Counted from the first letter of the stretch, positions 7,243 to 16,879 are shown. The stretch is 64,000 nt of DNA from Spirochaetaceae bacterium (GCA_002730875.1 PCBI01000005.1:558001-622000), one strand, 5' to 3'. A program made the numbers and translations. Notes: generated from the letters alone by a model not told the origin.

Positions 7243-9388
7243 TTCAGGCCTGCAATGGGAGGCCATGTTAGCCGGACTTATTTGCGGAGCCTGCATGATC
7301 CTGGTCGCTTACAATGCCTTCCTGGGCCTGTACACGCGCGAAAAGATCTACGTGAGCTTTTCCGGGCTTTCGGTGGCAGTTTTGCTATTCCAGCTTTCTT
7401 TTCTGGGACAGCTTACGGGGTTGCTTCCGAGCCAGATTACCGACGTTGCCATCCCCGTCAGTCTGCTTCTGGCCACCGGAGTCGCGGGCGCCGATTATCT
7501 GCGTCGTGTTCTTGTGGAGTCCGGGGCATTAAAGCAATCCCCGGCAATTAGCGCGCTGATAACAATTTCTTCCGTTCTTATTCTGGTTTTTACCTTTCGG
7601 CCCGATTGGTTTGGATCTTACGTCTATCTGCTGACTATGGTTCCCATTACCATTTTTGCCTATCTGGGCAGCCGGGCGCTTCGCCAGGGTTACCGCCCCG
7701 CCCTCGCAATATTGATCGGATTGTCCCTCTCGATGGTGGCGGGGATTCTACACCAGTTCCATGAATGGGAGATTCTGCCAGACCGTATAGCGCTTCGAGT
7801 GGCGCTGCCGCTGGGAGCTCTCTTTACCTTGTTGGCCTTTTCTATCGCACAGGGAATGCGCATTCGCAGTCTGGACCTGGAACGCCTGAGCGCCAGAAAC
7901 AGAGAGTCCTTTCTGAAATCCCTGGTGCAGGCCACCCCCTTTCCCGTACTTGTTTTGCAGGAGCCGCTGGGAAAGCCTCTTTTGTGGAATCAAGAAGCCT
8001 CCAAAGTTTATGATGCAGGACCCGATTGGACGCTTCGCATGGATCCAGAAGCCAGCAAGGTATTGGAGCAAAGGCTCAAGGAAAGCGGCGAAATAGATCG
8101 CGAACTCTTCCATATCCAGAATAGGACCGGCCGGAACATGCAGGTCGCTCTATCCGTTCGCCGAACACGCTTTGCCGACCGCGATTGCTACCTGCATATT
8201 CATGTGGATCGGACCTCCGAGATAGAAACCAGCGAAGCCCTGGAAAAGGAACAACTTGCTCTGGAAAAAGCGGCGGCAGAAGCGGAATCCAGTACCCGTG
8301 CGCGGGATGACTTCATCGCGGCCATGAGCCATGAAATACGCACTCCAATGTCCGGCATCCTTTCGGCGGCAGAGCTACTCGAGGAATCCTACAAAAGCGA
8401 ACCGATGGAGTCTCAAATAGTCCCGCCAGAGCCTGTGCTGTCTACACTGCAGCGAAACGCCTATAGACTACTTCAGTTACTGAACGACATCCTGGACTAT
8501 GCTCGCATCGGCGCTGGAAGAATGGAGCCTTCGCCGCACCGTTTTCGCCTGGTGGAGTTCACCAAATCGACTATTGAACGATTGGAGCCCATGTTTCGAC
8601 AGGCCAACGTCAAGATCCAATATGAGGCGCCGGAGAAGGATCAAGAGCTGCGAGCCGACAGCGCTGCCATTCGTCAGATCCTGGATCGACTATCCTTTTC
8701 GCTCCTCAGCAGCCGAAGGGACGGCACTTTGAAGGTCAGTCATTCCGTGGAACCCGGCATGATCCGCTTCCGGGTTCATGCCGAGGCCCGTAGCCTACTG
8801 GGGGCCGATCCAGACTTGTTGCGCCGAATTATGCAAAGCTCCAGCAGTTACCGGCCCCGTACAGCAAGGGAGCTGAGTCTCACCGTTGCTCGCGGGCTCT
8901 TGCGCATGCTAGGAGGGCAGCTTAACCTGGCAAAATCTACAAACTCTGAAGTTGAGCTGGAGCTGACCTTTCCGGCAGAAATCCTGGAAATCGTTCCCGA
9001 AGCCCGTAGCAAGAAGCCATCCATTCGCATCCTCCTGTTCGAGGACAATGAGGACAACGCCATTCTGATGCAGCGACTCTTGCAGAAGCGGGGTTACTCA
9101 ATCAATGTGGCCGGCACGGCCCGCCAGGGGATTCAAATGGTAAAGGAAGAGAGTCCCGATCTGGTGTTGATGGATTTGCATCTTCCCGACATGGATGGGT
9201 TCCAGGCAACTCGGTCCTTGAAAGAGGTATACGGCGATAAGTGCCCGCCAGTGGCAGCCCTCAGTGCCAGCACGCTTGAACGGGATAAGCAAGAAGCGAT
9301 GGAAACGGGTATGGTGGGTTTTCTCTCCAAACCGATTCAAAAAGAACAGTTCGAATCCCTGATCGGGGACCTCTTCAGCCAAAACTGA
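7235..9388 (+). CDS. Hybrid histidine kinase with intact His and receiver but degenerate ATP-binding domain
   Basis: This 717-residue paralogue of the upstream kinase lacks its extracytoplasmic domain and begins directly with the 7TM bundle (about 10-210; [20 protein letters not shown] aligns with the upstream protein). A PAS-like segment (about 220-345) and a coiled coil follow. The HisKA motif is canonical, [11 protein letters not shown], with His366. The ATPase domain has lost its motifs: the N-box reads LSFSLLSS, G1 reads AEARSLL, the F-box is MQSSSS and G2 is ARELSLTVA. The C-terminal receiver (about 595-715) is intact: FEDNEDN, phospho-acceptor Asp647 in [11 protein letters not shown], and LSKPI. 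It is translationally coupled to the upstream gene. It probably receives phosphate from the partner and passes it from His366 to Asp647. No DNA-binding output domain is present. Confidence 0.87.
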   Translation: MDSSGLQWEAMLAGLICGACMILVAYNAFLGLYTREKIYVSFSGLSVAVLLFQLSFLGQLTGLLPSQITDVAIPVSLLLATGVAGADYLRRVLVESGALKQSPAISALITISSVLILVFTFRPDWFGSYVYLLTMVPITIFAYLGSRALRQGYRPALAILIGLSLSMVAGILHQFHEWEILPDRIALRVALPLGALFTLLAFSIAQGMRIRSLDLERLSARNRESFLKSLVQATPFPVLVLQEPLGKPLLWNQEASKVYDAGPDWTLRMDPEASKVLEQRLKESGEIDRELFHIQNRTGRNMQVALSVRRTRFADRDCYLHIHVDRTSEIETSEALEKEQLALEKAAAEAESSTRARDDFIAAMSHEIRTPMSGILSAAELLEESYKSEPMESQIVPPEPVLSTLQRNAYRLLQLLNDILDYARIGAGRMEPSPHRFRLVEFTKSTIERLEPMFRQANVKIQYEAPEKDQELRADSAAIRQILDRLSFSLLSSRRDGTLKVSHSVEPGMIRFRVHAEARSLLGADPDLLRRIMQSSSSYRPRTARELSLTVARGLLRMLGGQLNLAKSTNSEVELELTFPAEILEIVPEARSKKPSIRILLFEDNEDNAILMQRLLQKRGYSINVAGTARQGIQMVKEESPDLVLMDLHLPDMDGFQATRSLKEVYGDKCPPVAALSASTLERDKQEAMETGMVGFLSKPIQKEQFESLIGDLFSQN

Positions 9389-9440
9389 CAGAACAAGAAA
9401 AGACGGTCCGATGTGCCAGAGACCCAATTACGGGTCATCC

Positions 9441-9500
9441 GTGCATATACACCTTTTTTTCTGGACGACTGAGCCGCTCTTTTTTTTGGTGCATATACAC
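9441..9500. repeat. Two identical 12-base sites upstream of the thiolase gene
   Basis: GTGCATATACAC occurs at 9441-9452 and again at 9489-9500, 48 bases apart, between poly-T stretches. The site is partly dyadic (GTG...CAC). The second copy ends just before the ribosome site AAGGAG. Placement suggests operators, possibly for the MarR-type regulator encoded downstream. Confidence 0.5.
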
Positions 9501-9518
9501 GTATCAAAGGAGCGACTT

Positions 9519-10727
9519 ATGACTGATGTCTATATTTATGATCATGCCCGAACCCCCCGGGGAAAAGGGAAGAAACGAGGATCTCTGGCGCATGTGCATC
9601 CTCAAAACCTGGCTGCAGCCACGCTGAAAGCCCTGGAAAAGAAGAATAACCTGGATCCTTCCCTTGTGGAAGATGTAATCCTGGGTTGCGTTTCCCAGGT
9701 AAATGAGCAATCCAGCTGTATTGCTCGCTATGCCGTAATGGCAGCCCAATGGCCGGACAACGTCCCGGGCTATACCGTAAACCGATTCTGCGGTTCCGGT
9801 CTACAGGCCATCAACAACGGTGTGGGCGCCATTGCTTCCGGAATGTCCGATCTAATCGTGGCCGGCGGCGTGGAATCCATGAGTGCCGTAAAAATGGGCG
9901 CCGATATGGGCGACCTGGATATGAGCATCGGAAACCCGGTAATCGCAGAGCACTACAATCTGGTTCCCCAGGGAATCTCTGCCGACTTGATTGCTACTAA
10001 AGAGAAGTTCAGCCGCGAGGATGTGGACAAATTCGCAGTAGAATCCCAGCAGAGAGCTGATGCCGCCATCAAAGATGGACGATTCAAGAATGCCATCGTT
10101 CCGGTAGAAGGAAAAGACGGCAGCATGGTGGAACTGGACGAACACCCCAGAATCGAAAGCGACTTCGACTTCCTTTCCAACCTTCCAGCTGTGTTCAAGA
10201 CAGTGGGAGAGAAGCAATTCGACCCAATCGCACTGAAGACCTATAAAGAATTCGATTCCATCAACCACGTACATACACTGGGGAACTCTTCCGGCGTTGT
10301 GGACGGAGCTGGCGTGGTGATGCTGGGTAGCGAAAAAGCCAAGGAATTTGGCCTGAAGCCTCGCGCTCGCATCGTTTCTATGGCTTCTTACGGATCCGAG
10401 CCTACCATCATGCTTACGGGCCCGGTACCGGCCGCCAGGAAAGCTCTGGATAAAGCAGGACTGAAGCCCGAAGACATCGATCTGTGGGAAATCAACGAAG
10501 CTTTCGCCGCTGTAGTTCTTTATGTAATGAAAGAACTAAACATTCCTCGCGACAAAGTGAACGTTAACGGTGGAGCTATCGCTCTGGGGCATCCTCTGGG
10601 AGGCACCGGCGCCATCATCCTGGGAACTCTGGTAGACGAACTGGAGCGACAGGAAAAGAAATATGGCCTGGCTACTCTTTGCATCGGTGGTGGTATGGGT
10701 ATTGCTACCGTGATCGAAAGAGTTTAA
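9519..10727 (+). CDS. Thiolase (acetyl-CoA C-acyltransferase)
   Basis: The 402-residue protein is a full-length thiolase. It has the nucleophilic Cys in [10 protein letters not shown] (about residue 90), the NEAFA motif, the catalytic His in [14 protein letters not shown], and the C-terminal Cys in CIGGGMG. It catalyses thiolytic cleavage or Claisen condensation of acyl-CoA in fatty-acid beta-oxidation or acetoacetyl-CoA formation, in the cytoplasm. AAGGAG lies six bases before the ATG. An upstream in-frame start at 9411 would cover the repeated operator-like sites and is rejected. The terminator behind it makes it monocistronic. Chain-length preference cannot be read from sequence; beta-oxidation is plausible because Leptospirales use fatty acids as carbon source. 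Confidence 0.92.
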   Translation: MTDVYIYDHARTPRGKGKKRGSLAHVHPQNLAAATLKALEKKNNLDPSLVEDVILGCVSQVNEQSSCIARYAVMAAQWPDNVPGYTVNRFCGSGLQAINNGVGAIASGMSDLIVAGGVESMSAVKMGADMGDLDMSIGNPVIAEHYNLVPQGISADLIATKEKFSREDVDKFAVESQQRADAAIKDGRFKNAIVPVEGKDGSMVELDEHPRIESDFDFLSNLPAVFKTVGEKQFDPIALKTYKEFDSINHVHTLGNSSGVVDGAGVVMLGSEKAKEFGLKPRARIVSMASYGSEPTIMLTGPVPAARKALDKAGLKPEDIDLWEINEAFAAVVLYVMKELNIPRDKVNVNGGAIALGHPLGGTGAIILGTLVDELERQEKKYGLATLCIGGGMGIATVIERV

Positions 10728-10775
10728 ACCCGAATATGAACGGGAGGAAGACTTCTGACTCCCGCGAACAGAGAA

Positions 10776-10811
10776 CCGGGCATCCCTGGCGATGCCCGGC
10801 CTTCATTTTGA
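10776..10811 (+). terminator. Rho-independent terminator after the thiolase
   Basis: A nine-base-pair stem (CCGGGCATC / GATGCCCGG) with a six-base loop is followed by CCTTCATTTT. A second hairpin (CGGGAG / CTCCCG, 10741-10764) stands just before it. Confidence 0.75.
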
Positions 10812-10914
10812 AAAATCGGATCCTCCCAGGGACAGAATCAAACTCTGATCGATGTACTTTTGAAAAGAGCATTAGCACGGAGCCAAAACGAAACCGATAC
10901 GCCTGAAGAATACC

Positions 10915-11454
10915 ATGTCTACGCAGCATCGAAATACAGAGGCCAGAAGCCGTAGCCGGGTTATTCCCCATGCGGAGCTGGAACCGCTGACCTACAAGAT
11001 CGCGGCAGAATGCCTGTGTTTGAACCTGCGAAAGGCGTCTCGACTGATTACGCAGTACTATGATCAGATTCTTGAGCCTGCTGGCATTCGCTGCACACAG
11101 CTAACGATTCTGGCCGCGATTTCCCGAATCGGGAATCGGTCCCTGACCGACCTGGCCCAATCCCTGGCCATGGATCGGACCACGTTAACACGAAACCTGA
11201 AACCGCTGGAAAAGCACGGATGGGTGATCCGAGTAGATAGCCCCAACCATCGCATGCGAAACTATGCACTTTCCGACAGTGGTGAACAGGTACTCAAAGA
11301 AGCTGTGCCCTTGTGGCAGGAAGCTCAAAATTCCATCGTCGGCATGCTTGGCGATAGTCGACGTAAGCGGTTGTTTCAGCACCTTCTACGAGTCACCGCT
11401 GCGGGACGGAGAGCGATTAAAAAAGAAGAGCATGACTCGGAACTCGAGGATTAG
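10915..11454 (+). CDS. MarR-family transcriptional regulator
   Basis: The 179-residue protein has the MarR winged helix-turn-helix. Helix 1 includes LRKASRLITQYYD, then QLTILAAISRIGNRSLTDLAQ, the recognition part AMDRTTLTRNLKPLEKHGWV, and the wing VDSPNHRMRNYALSDSGEQVL. MarR proteins are dimeric repressors released by small ligands. It follows the thiolase gene on the same strand but behind a terminator, so it has its own promoter. Control of the thiolase through the repeated 12-base sites is a guess. The ATG at 10915 has a weak ribosome site; the basic N-terminal 20 residues are extra to the fold. Confidence 0.88.
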   Translation: MSTQHRNTEARSRSRVIPHAELEPLTYKIAAECLCLNLRKASRLITQYYDQILEPAGIRCTQLTILAAISRIGNRSLTDLAQSLAMDRTTLTRNLKPLEKHGWVIRVDSPNHRMRNYALSDSGEQVLKEAVPLWQEAQNSIVGMLGDSRRKRLFQHLLRVTAAGRRAIKKEEHDSELED

Positions 11455-11853
11455 CCGCCCCCGTCGGAACGGGAAGAATATCGGCCGACGCCGGTATCGA
11501 TCCAGGACCCACACCCTCTCTAGGCGGATCGGACATTAGCTCAGTGATTCCTGGGCCGCATAATGGGATAGAATCCCATACCTCCTGATTACAGCCTTCA
11601 TCCAGACTGTATCCCAATTATGTCCCTTTGCAAGTTGCATCGGCTTCTCGTTTGAGTAAGAATGACCAGATCCTTCTTCTGCCTTTTAAGAGTTTCCTGA
11701 AACGAGCTTCTTCAGGGGAACAGAGAATGACCTTTCCAGGATTTTTTCCAACTTTGCTTGCATTCGACAGAGTAGAATTGCAAATTTGGGGAACGGAACC
11801 GGTTGATAGATCGTCCAAGTGAAGATAGTGAAGTTATTTATCTGGAGAACTTT
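11455..11853. other. 400-base intergenic region with an inverted repeat near its end
   Basis: No gene with recognisable similarity was seen. An imperfect inverted repeat, TTGCATTC (11758-11765) against GAATTGCAA (11775-11783), stands about 70 bases before the next start codon and could be an operator. A tRNA-like stretch near 11530-11590 does not fold as a full tRNA. Confidence 0.35.
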
Positions 11854-12345
11854 ATGAGAATTCGAAACCTAACAATTGCCACCGCAGCGGCCCTCTTTTT
11901 GACCGGGGCCCTCTTTGGAGAAACCCTGTATGTAGTGAGCCCGGCTGCCAAACTACTCAAAGAACCCAAAATGAGTGCCAGTGGACCCGCTCTGAAACCT
12001 GGAACACAAGTGAACAGCAGCGGACAGCAGGGGATGTTTGTGCAGGTGCAGACGCCCATGGGATCCGGCTATGTTTCCAAGCTGTTCGTATCCAAGTATG
12101 CTCCTACCGGAAAGGTGGACACAACCAAGATCAAACTGAATCAGCAAGTAGCCACCCGGGACAAGGCTTCGGCCTACAGCGAAACGGCTGCGGCCCGTGG
12201 CTTTTCCACTGGCACAGATGAACGCTTCGATAATCCGGAAGCCTTTGATTTTGCCGAAGTAGACTGGATCGAGAAACAGAAACCGGATCAAAAACAAGTG
12301 GACATTTTTCTCCGCCAGGGAAAGCTCCATAAGTTTGGATCATGA
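11854..12345 (+). CDS. Exported SH3-like (SH3b) domain protein
   Basis: The 163-residue protein has a signal peptide ending near LFGETLYVV. Its SH3b-type domain (about 25-80) has the features ALKPGTQV, GMFVQVQTPMGSGYVSKLF, the usual Gly-rich turn and YV-S motif. The C-terminal half (ATRDKASAYSETAAARGF onward) is alpha-helical and charged. SH3b domains in bacteria bind cell-wall or protein ligands outside the membrane. The ATG at 11854 has GGAG eight bases upstream; an earlier in-frame ATG at 11803 has no ribosome site. It overlaps the next gene by ATGA, and the set leads into a CHASE2 adenylate cyclase, so a role in extracytoplasmic sensing for that cyclase is inferred. Confidence 0.75.
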   Translation: MRIRNLTIATAAALFLTGALFGETLYVVSPAAKLLKEPKMSASGPALKPGTQVNSSGQQGMFVQVQTPMGSGYVSKLFVSKYAPTGKVDTTKIKLNQQVATRDKASAYSETAAARGFSTGTDERFDNPEAFDFAEVDWIEKQKPDQKQVDIFLRQGKLHKFGS

Positions 12346-13085
12346 GGTTTCATAGAAAAATAGAAAATAGCAGCAGAGCCCTGGTAAGTCGGTTTGCAGT
12401 TGCAGCCATTCTTCTCGGGCTCTTATCCGCCACGGCCCAGTGCACATCTCTCAGCCCCAAAGAAAGAGGACTGAGAGAGATTGCAGTGGGTCGTGCTCTT
12501 ACCGCCCGGTTTGCCAAATCGGACGGAATCGTCAAAAATGCCCAGGCAACGTCCTATGTTTCCCTGGTTGGGCAAGCGGTTGTAGAAGCAGCCGGGCTTG
12601 CTGATCGGGATTTCCATTTCGCCATCTTGAATACGGACCGAGAAGTTTCCGTAGCCGGCCCCGGCGGTTATGTCCTGATCAGCAAAGGATACATCAAGAG
12701 CCTTTCCTCGGAAGCCGAACTTGCAGCGGTCCTGGCTCGAGAGATAGCTCATATTGCCATGAACCACTACGACGACGGAGTCCTCACGGATGGCTCACTC
12801 ATTGAAACATCCGAGTCCGGTTCTGAAGAGCTTTTTGAGCAAATCAACGACGGCGAACGACCCGCCGAGCAGGTATATGAAGCGGATGCGGCGGCAGCCG
12901 TGTATCTGGCCACCGTAGGGTATGATCCCTCAGCCCTGGTCAGCATCTTGAGCAAAGGAGTTCCGCAAAAGAATGCGCCGGCTGCGGAACGGCAGGAAAA
13001 GGTGAAGACCCTCATTCAGCAAAATGGCCTGTCCGGCCAACAGACCAACGCAGCTCGATTCAAGGCCAGCACAAGAGGTCTGTAA
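12342..13085 (+). CDS. M48-like protease-fold lipoprotein with altered zinc motif
   Basis: This 247-residue protein has a signal peptide with a lipobox-like end, SATAQC at about residues 29-34. It resembles M48 (Oma1/BepA-like) metallopeptidases: GPGGYVLISKGYI, then the zinc-motif helix, then YEADAAAAVYLATVGYDP, the third-ligand Glu helix. The zinc motif, normally HExxH, reads REIAH: Arg133 (CGA at 12738-12740) stands in place of the first His. One metal ligand is missing, so it is probably catalytically dead and may act as a binding protein. It overlaps the SH3-like gene by ATGA and ends one base before the adenylate cyclase ATG, so the three are translationally coupled. Confidence 0.78.
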   Translation: MRFHRKIENSSRALVSRFAVAAILLGLLSATAQCTSLSPKERGLREIAVGRALTARFAKSDGIVKNAQATSYVSLVGQAVVEAAGLADRDFHFAILNTDREVSVAGPGGYVLISKGYIKSLSSEAELAAVLAREIAHIAMNHYDDGVLTDGSLIETSESGSEELFEQINDGERPAEQVYEADAAAAVYLATVGYDPSALVSILSKGVPQKNAPAAERQEKVKTLIQQNGLSGQQTNAARFKASTRGL

Positions 13086-13086
13086 T

Positions 13087-15285
13087 ATGCTAAAAAACAA
13101 GAAGGTCTGGTTTGCTATCCTGACCGTTGTTCCCATTGCGCTTGTACTGATTCTGCATGCTGCGGGAGCACTGGCCAGGGTCGAAAACCGGCTCACCGAC
13201 TTTCGCTACATTTATTTCAATCCCGGACATTCGTTCAGCGAAGAAATCCTGCTTCTGGAGATCGATGAACAATCACTTCAGAAGCTGGGTCAGGATCCCA
13301 TCTATGGTCGCTGGCCCTGGAAACGAAACGCTTACGTTCCACTATTGGAGTTCGTTGCCCAGTTTGGAGCCCAAAAGATTCTATTCGACGTAACCTTCTT
13401 CGAAGAAAGTCCGGAAGACGAGGCCCTGGCCGCAGTAGGCGAGGCAATACCGATTATTTCGCATGCGTTGAACTTTAGAAACGAGGAATTGATAGAGACC
13501 CCGGCCGTCCTGCCGGATGCGGTGCGCGCTCAGGCCATTCCCTACGAAGGCCCGGAGAATGTCTCTCTGGGCTACAACAAGGTAATCTATCCAGCCCGAG
13601 AAATACTGGCCACTTTGCCGGCGGCGCATTCCGTTACCTTTCATCCAGATCCAGATGGCGTGGCGCGGCGATCCCGCCATTTATTCAGGTACCGCGATGA
13701 ATACTATCCTTCGCTTTCGCTGGCTGCGGTGGCGCCGCTAATCGGTCTTCAGTCCGTGAGCTACAAAGGACAGAACCTGATTCTGAATACTGCAGAAGGC
13801 GAGCGCAAGGTGCCGGTAGAGGATGGCGCTGTACGCTTTCACTATTATCCGGAATCCGAACTCTACAACAACATGAAGCGGTATTCCATCACTTCATTGA
13901 TTGAAACAAAGATTGCCATCGACAAGGGCGAATTCGAATCCCTGGAAGACTTGAAGTTTAATCCTCTAGAACTCCAGGGAAAGACGGTCATCATTGGGGC
14001 CACGGCAGCAGCCACGCATGACGTAAAGACAACGCCCTATGGAAGTATGCCCGGGGTTTTTCTCCATGCCATACTTGCCTCGAACATTTTGCAGAACCAC
14101 TTCCTGCAGGTAATGAGTCCCTGGTTCGCGCTGGTAGCCCTGATCCTTCTCGTTCCGGTAGCCAACTACCTGGTAATCTATACACACGGCCTGGCGGGAC
14201 GCGTTATCTTTCCGGCTTTGATGCTTCTTGTTATCGCCGCCATATCAATCGTAGCGTTTCAGTTCTTTGACACGCTAATTCCCATGGCCGGTTTCTTGAT
14301 CGGTTTCCCTCTGGCGTTCAGTGGATCGGTGGCTTACCTGAGCTTCACGGAAGGTCTGGAGAAGCGAAAATTCAAGTCCGCCATGTCCAAGTATCTGTCT
14401 CCCGCGGTTCTGGAAGACGTGATGAAGCGGGGGCAACTTCAGGCTGAGATCGGCGAGCGCAAGAACATGACCGTAATGTTTACCGACATTCGCTCGTTTA
14501 CTACGATGGCCGAAGGAATGGACCCGGCCACCGTAGTACACATCCTGAACGAATACCTGGATCGAATGGTACACGTGGTATTCGACGAAGAAGGCACTCT
14601 GGATAAGTACATTGGCGATGCTATCATGGCGTTCTGGAATGCTCCGCTGAATCAGCCGGATCATGCCACCCGGGCGGTACGTACCGGACTCGGGATGCTT
14701 CATGAGCTTCACATATTACACCAGCGGTGGGCCCAGGAAGGAGCTCCGCTTCTGCGAATGGGTGTGGGCATTCATACCGGCGAAATGATCGTAGGTAATA
14801 TTGGCTCCAATCAGCGGCTGGATTACACAGTGATTGGCGACAACGTGAACCTTGGTTCCAGGCTGGAAGGCATCACCAAGACGTATGGCGTGGATATGCT
14901 GATCAGCGAAGCCACCTACAAGGCCATGGTGGCCGAAGAAAGCGAAACGCTACCCTGCCGCTTGATCGATCTTGTCGCGGTGAAAGGTAAGTCCATCCCC
15001 ATTGCCGTCTATGAACCTCTGCCGGCCGAGGGCGGACAGCGGGTTAAGTCCATGAACAATTCGGTGTATGCCGCAAAGTTCAATGAAGCCTTTGACCATT
15101 ACAGAAACCGTCGATGGGACGAAGCCATTGCGCTGTATGAGAGCTTTCTGGCGGATGCCTCGGAGGATTTGCCAAGGCCAGGCCCGGATCATCCCTCTAC
15201 TCTGATGATCGAACGCTGTAAACAGTACAAAGCGAGTCCTCCCCCGGATAACTGGGATGGATCATTCGTAATGACCGCAAAGTAG
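13087..15285 (+). CDS. CHASE2-domain class III adenylate cyclase
   Basis: The 732-residue protein has an N-terminal membrane helix, an extracytoplasmic CHASE2 domain (about 30-340; RWPWKRNAY, ILFDVTFFE and VIIGATAAA are typical), then three membrane helices and a class III cyclase domain (about 450-640). Catalytic residues are present: metal Asp in MFTDIRSF, second Asp in GDAIMAFW, Lys in LDKYIGD, Asp in LDYTVIGDNVN, and the Asn/Arg pair in NLGSRLEG. The Lys/Asp pair points to ATP, so cAMP is the likely product. About 70 C-terminal residues after the cyclase domain look like one TPR pair. The start is one base after the preceding stop. The two secreted proteins just upstream may supply the signal. 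Confidence 0.92.
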   Translation: MLKNKKVWFAILTVVPIALVLILHAAGALARVENRLTDFRYIYFNPGHSFSEEILLLEIDEQSLQKLGQDPIYGRWPWKRNAYVPLLEFVAQFGAQKILFDVTFFEESPEDEALAAVGEAIPIISHALNFRNEELIETPAVLPDAVRAQAIPYEGPENVSLGYNKVIYPAREILATLPAAHSVTFHPDPDGVARRSRHLFRYRDEYYPSLSLAAVAPLIGLQSVSYKGQNLILNTAEGERKVPVEDGAVRFHYYPESELYNNMKRYSITSLIETKIAIDKGEFESLEDLKFNPLELQGKTVIIGATAAATHDVKTTPYGSMPGVFLHAILASNILQNHFLQVMSPWFALVALILLVPVANYLVIYTHGLAGRVIFPALMLLVIAAISIVAFQFFDTLIPMAGFLIGFPLAFSGSVAYLSFTEGLEKRKFKSAMSKYLSPAVLEDVMKRGQLQAEIGERKNMTVMFTDIRSFTTMAEGMDPATVVHILNEYLDRMVHVVFDEEGTLDKYIGDAIMAFWNAPLNQPDHATRAVRTGLGMLHELHILHQRWAQEGAPLLRMGVGIHTGEMIVGNIGSNQRLDYTVIGDNVNLGSRLEGITKTYGVDMLISEATYKAMVAEESETLPCRLIDLVAVKGKSIPIAVYEPLPAEGGQRVKSMNNSVYAAKFNEAFDHYRNRRWDEAIALYESFLADASEDLPRPGPDHPSTLMIERCKQYKASPPPDNWDGSFVMTAK

Positions 15286-15544
15286 AGATTTGCGAAAGCG
15301 AACATCGGTAGCTTTGCGCGTACCGCCGAATTGACCAATTTGTTCACAACGCCCCCGAGTGTCGGGGGTGATGTCACAGAGCCTGGACAAACATTCCCTT
15401 CGAATATCTAGTAGCCGCACTCGTGAAGACAGTTCTGTCCAGGCTACCAAAGACGTCCGGAACGGAAGTGTACTTTTCGCATACCTGACATGAACAAAAG
15501 AGCATCGAGGTGGACGCAGTCTTGCCGGCGGTTTTTCTGGCTCC
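15286..15544. other. Intergenic region after the cyclase with one hairpin
   Basis: A seven-base-pair hairpin (CCCCCGA / TCGGGGG, 15352-15368) is present but is not followed by a T-run. An ATG frame beginning at 15490 overlaps the next gene in another phase and has no family features. Confidence 0.35.
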
Positions 15545-16879
15545 GTGGACTCTTCGTGTTGTTCTGTGAGCCCCGGTATTATTGTGTCCCGGTATTCGCT
15601 GGTATTTCGCTTGTTGCTCTACATTTTCGCAGGGGTGAACGTATTTTCGATGGCAGGTTGCAAAGCAAACCTTTGCCGTGCGGAAGATCCATCCTGCGAT
15701 GCCATCTCTGCGGTCTTACTGGCCAGTTCGATTCAGTGTACGTACAGAAGCTCCTGGTCAAAGATAGGCAGCACGGAAGGAAATCCCGATGGTCTTGTAG
15801 CTGTCACTTTTTCCTCCATAGTACAGGGACCCGATGGGGCCCTGTACGCCGGCGGCGAAGCATCCAACGGAAATGATGCCGCCGTGGTTATGCGAAGCGA
15901 CGACAATGGCGCAAACTGGGTCACGGAATGGCTCCATCAGCCGACAGTGAACCCGGCTGCGATTACGCAGATGTTCAGGGCCGCGGATGGCAGTCTCCTG
16001 GCCATTGGCAACCACAATCCGGACAGCACAAACACAGAGGTCTTCGTGGCTCGTAAACCGCCCGGCGGATCCTTCAGCATCGTTTCCGCTTATGAACGAC
16101 AGAATACGCATGTGAGCCGAGCGTTAAATGCGACTCTGAGTTCCACAGGTACCATTTATGCTGTCGGCAACGCGGCGGATGCGGTGGACATTGCCGGGAT
16201 CGTACTGAGCTCCGGTGGCGATTACAGCACTCTGAATGCAAGGACTCTTCTGAACGACGGAGCCAACCCTGTTCTATTCTCCGCTGCCTTTCCCGATTCC
16301 GATGCATCAATTAGCGTTGCTGGCTTTATTGACCTCGGAGCTTCCAAGGATTTTACGGTGGGTATTTCGGAAAGTAATGGCACTTACACAACCATTGTCC
16401 GGGACACGCTGAACTGTTGCCTGGGAGATCCGGAGCTTCATGATCCCACCGGTCTTTATCGGTTGTCCAACGGTAACCTGATCATGGGCCTCACTCCCGG
16501 AACCAGCCTTGCGGACATTCGCGCCACGGTTATGGAGATTGCTCCCAATGGCAGCTATTTCAGGACAGAGGTGAGCCCGGCTGCAGGCGCTGCAACAAGC
16601 CTGAAGATACACGGAAACTCTCAAGTAGTGTCGCAATTCCTTCCGTCGGGAGCCACAGGCACAGCTCAGGTAAGCATTCGCAAACCGGGCGAATCTGGAT
16701 TTACTGTGAGTTTTCCAGCAAATACAGATGGAATCATTCTGAATGATGCGCCGGAAGAATCGATTCGTCTGGTGGAAACCCATCTACTGGACAACGGAGA
16801 TCTGGTGATGCCATTGCCGATTCACAACAGCATTGTGGCATCAGAGCCGGCCTGGTTCTACAGGCTTTCCTGCCGTTAG
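15545..16879 (+). CDS. Putative lipoprotein with sialidase-type beta-propeller repeats
   Basis: This frame encodes about 444 residues. A hydrophobic segment (LVFRLLLYIFAGVNVFSMAGC) ends in a Cys that may be lipidated. Mature residues include blocks such as GPDGALYAGGEA, MRSDDNGANWV, AADGSLLAIG and SSTGTIYAVGNA. These resemble the Asp-box and bladed repeats of sialidase or exo-alpha-sialidase-like propellers (S.D.G..W). No catalytic residues can be identified. The frame starts at GTG 15545, but ribosome sites are poor and the start is uncertain. An overlapping ATG frame at 15490 shows signal-like residues, so a frameshift near 15560-15600 is possible. Function unknown; surface-exposed lipoprotein is the best inference. 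Confidence 0.6.
   Translation: MDSSCCSVSPGIIVSRYSLVFRLLLYIFAGVNVFSMAGCKANLCRAEDPSCDAISAVLLASSIQCTYRSSWSKIGSTEGNPDGLVAVTFSSIVQGPDGALYAGGEASNGNDAAVVMRSDDNGANWVTEWLHQPTVNPAAITQMFRAADGSLLAIGNHNPDSTNTEVFVARKPPGGSFSIVSAYERQNTHVSRALNATLSSTGTIYAVGNAADAVDIAGIVLSSGGDYSTLNARTLLNDGANPVLFSAAFPDSDASISVAGFIDLGASKDFTVGISESNGTYTTIVRDTLNCCLGDPELHDPTGLYRLSNGNLIMGLTPGTSLADIRATVMEIAPNGSYFRTEVSPAAGAATSLKIHGNSQVVSQFLPSGATGTAQVSIRKPGESGFTVSFPANTDGIILNDAPEESIRLVETHLLDNGDLVMPLPIHNSIVASEPAWFYRLSCR

Noticed and set aside
11517..11592. tRNA-like stretch with TTAGCTCAGT and a hairpin ATGGGATAGAATCCCAT
   Set aside because: No matching acceptor stem, anticodon arm or standard T-loop could be drawn; treated as chance similarity.
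15352..15368. GC-rich hairpin after the adenylate cyclase as terminator
   Set aside because: Stem is good but no T-run follows on either strand.
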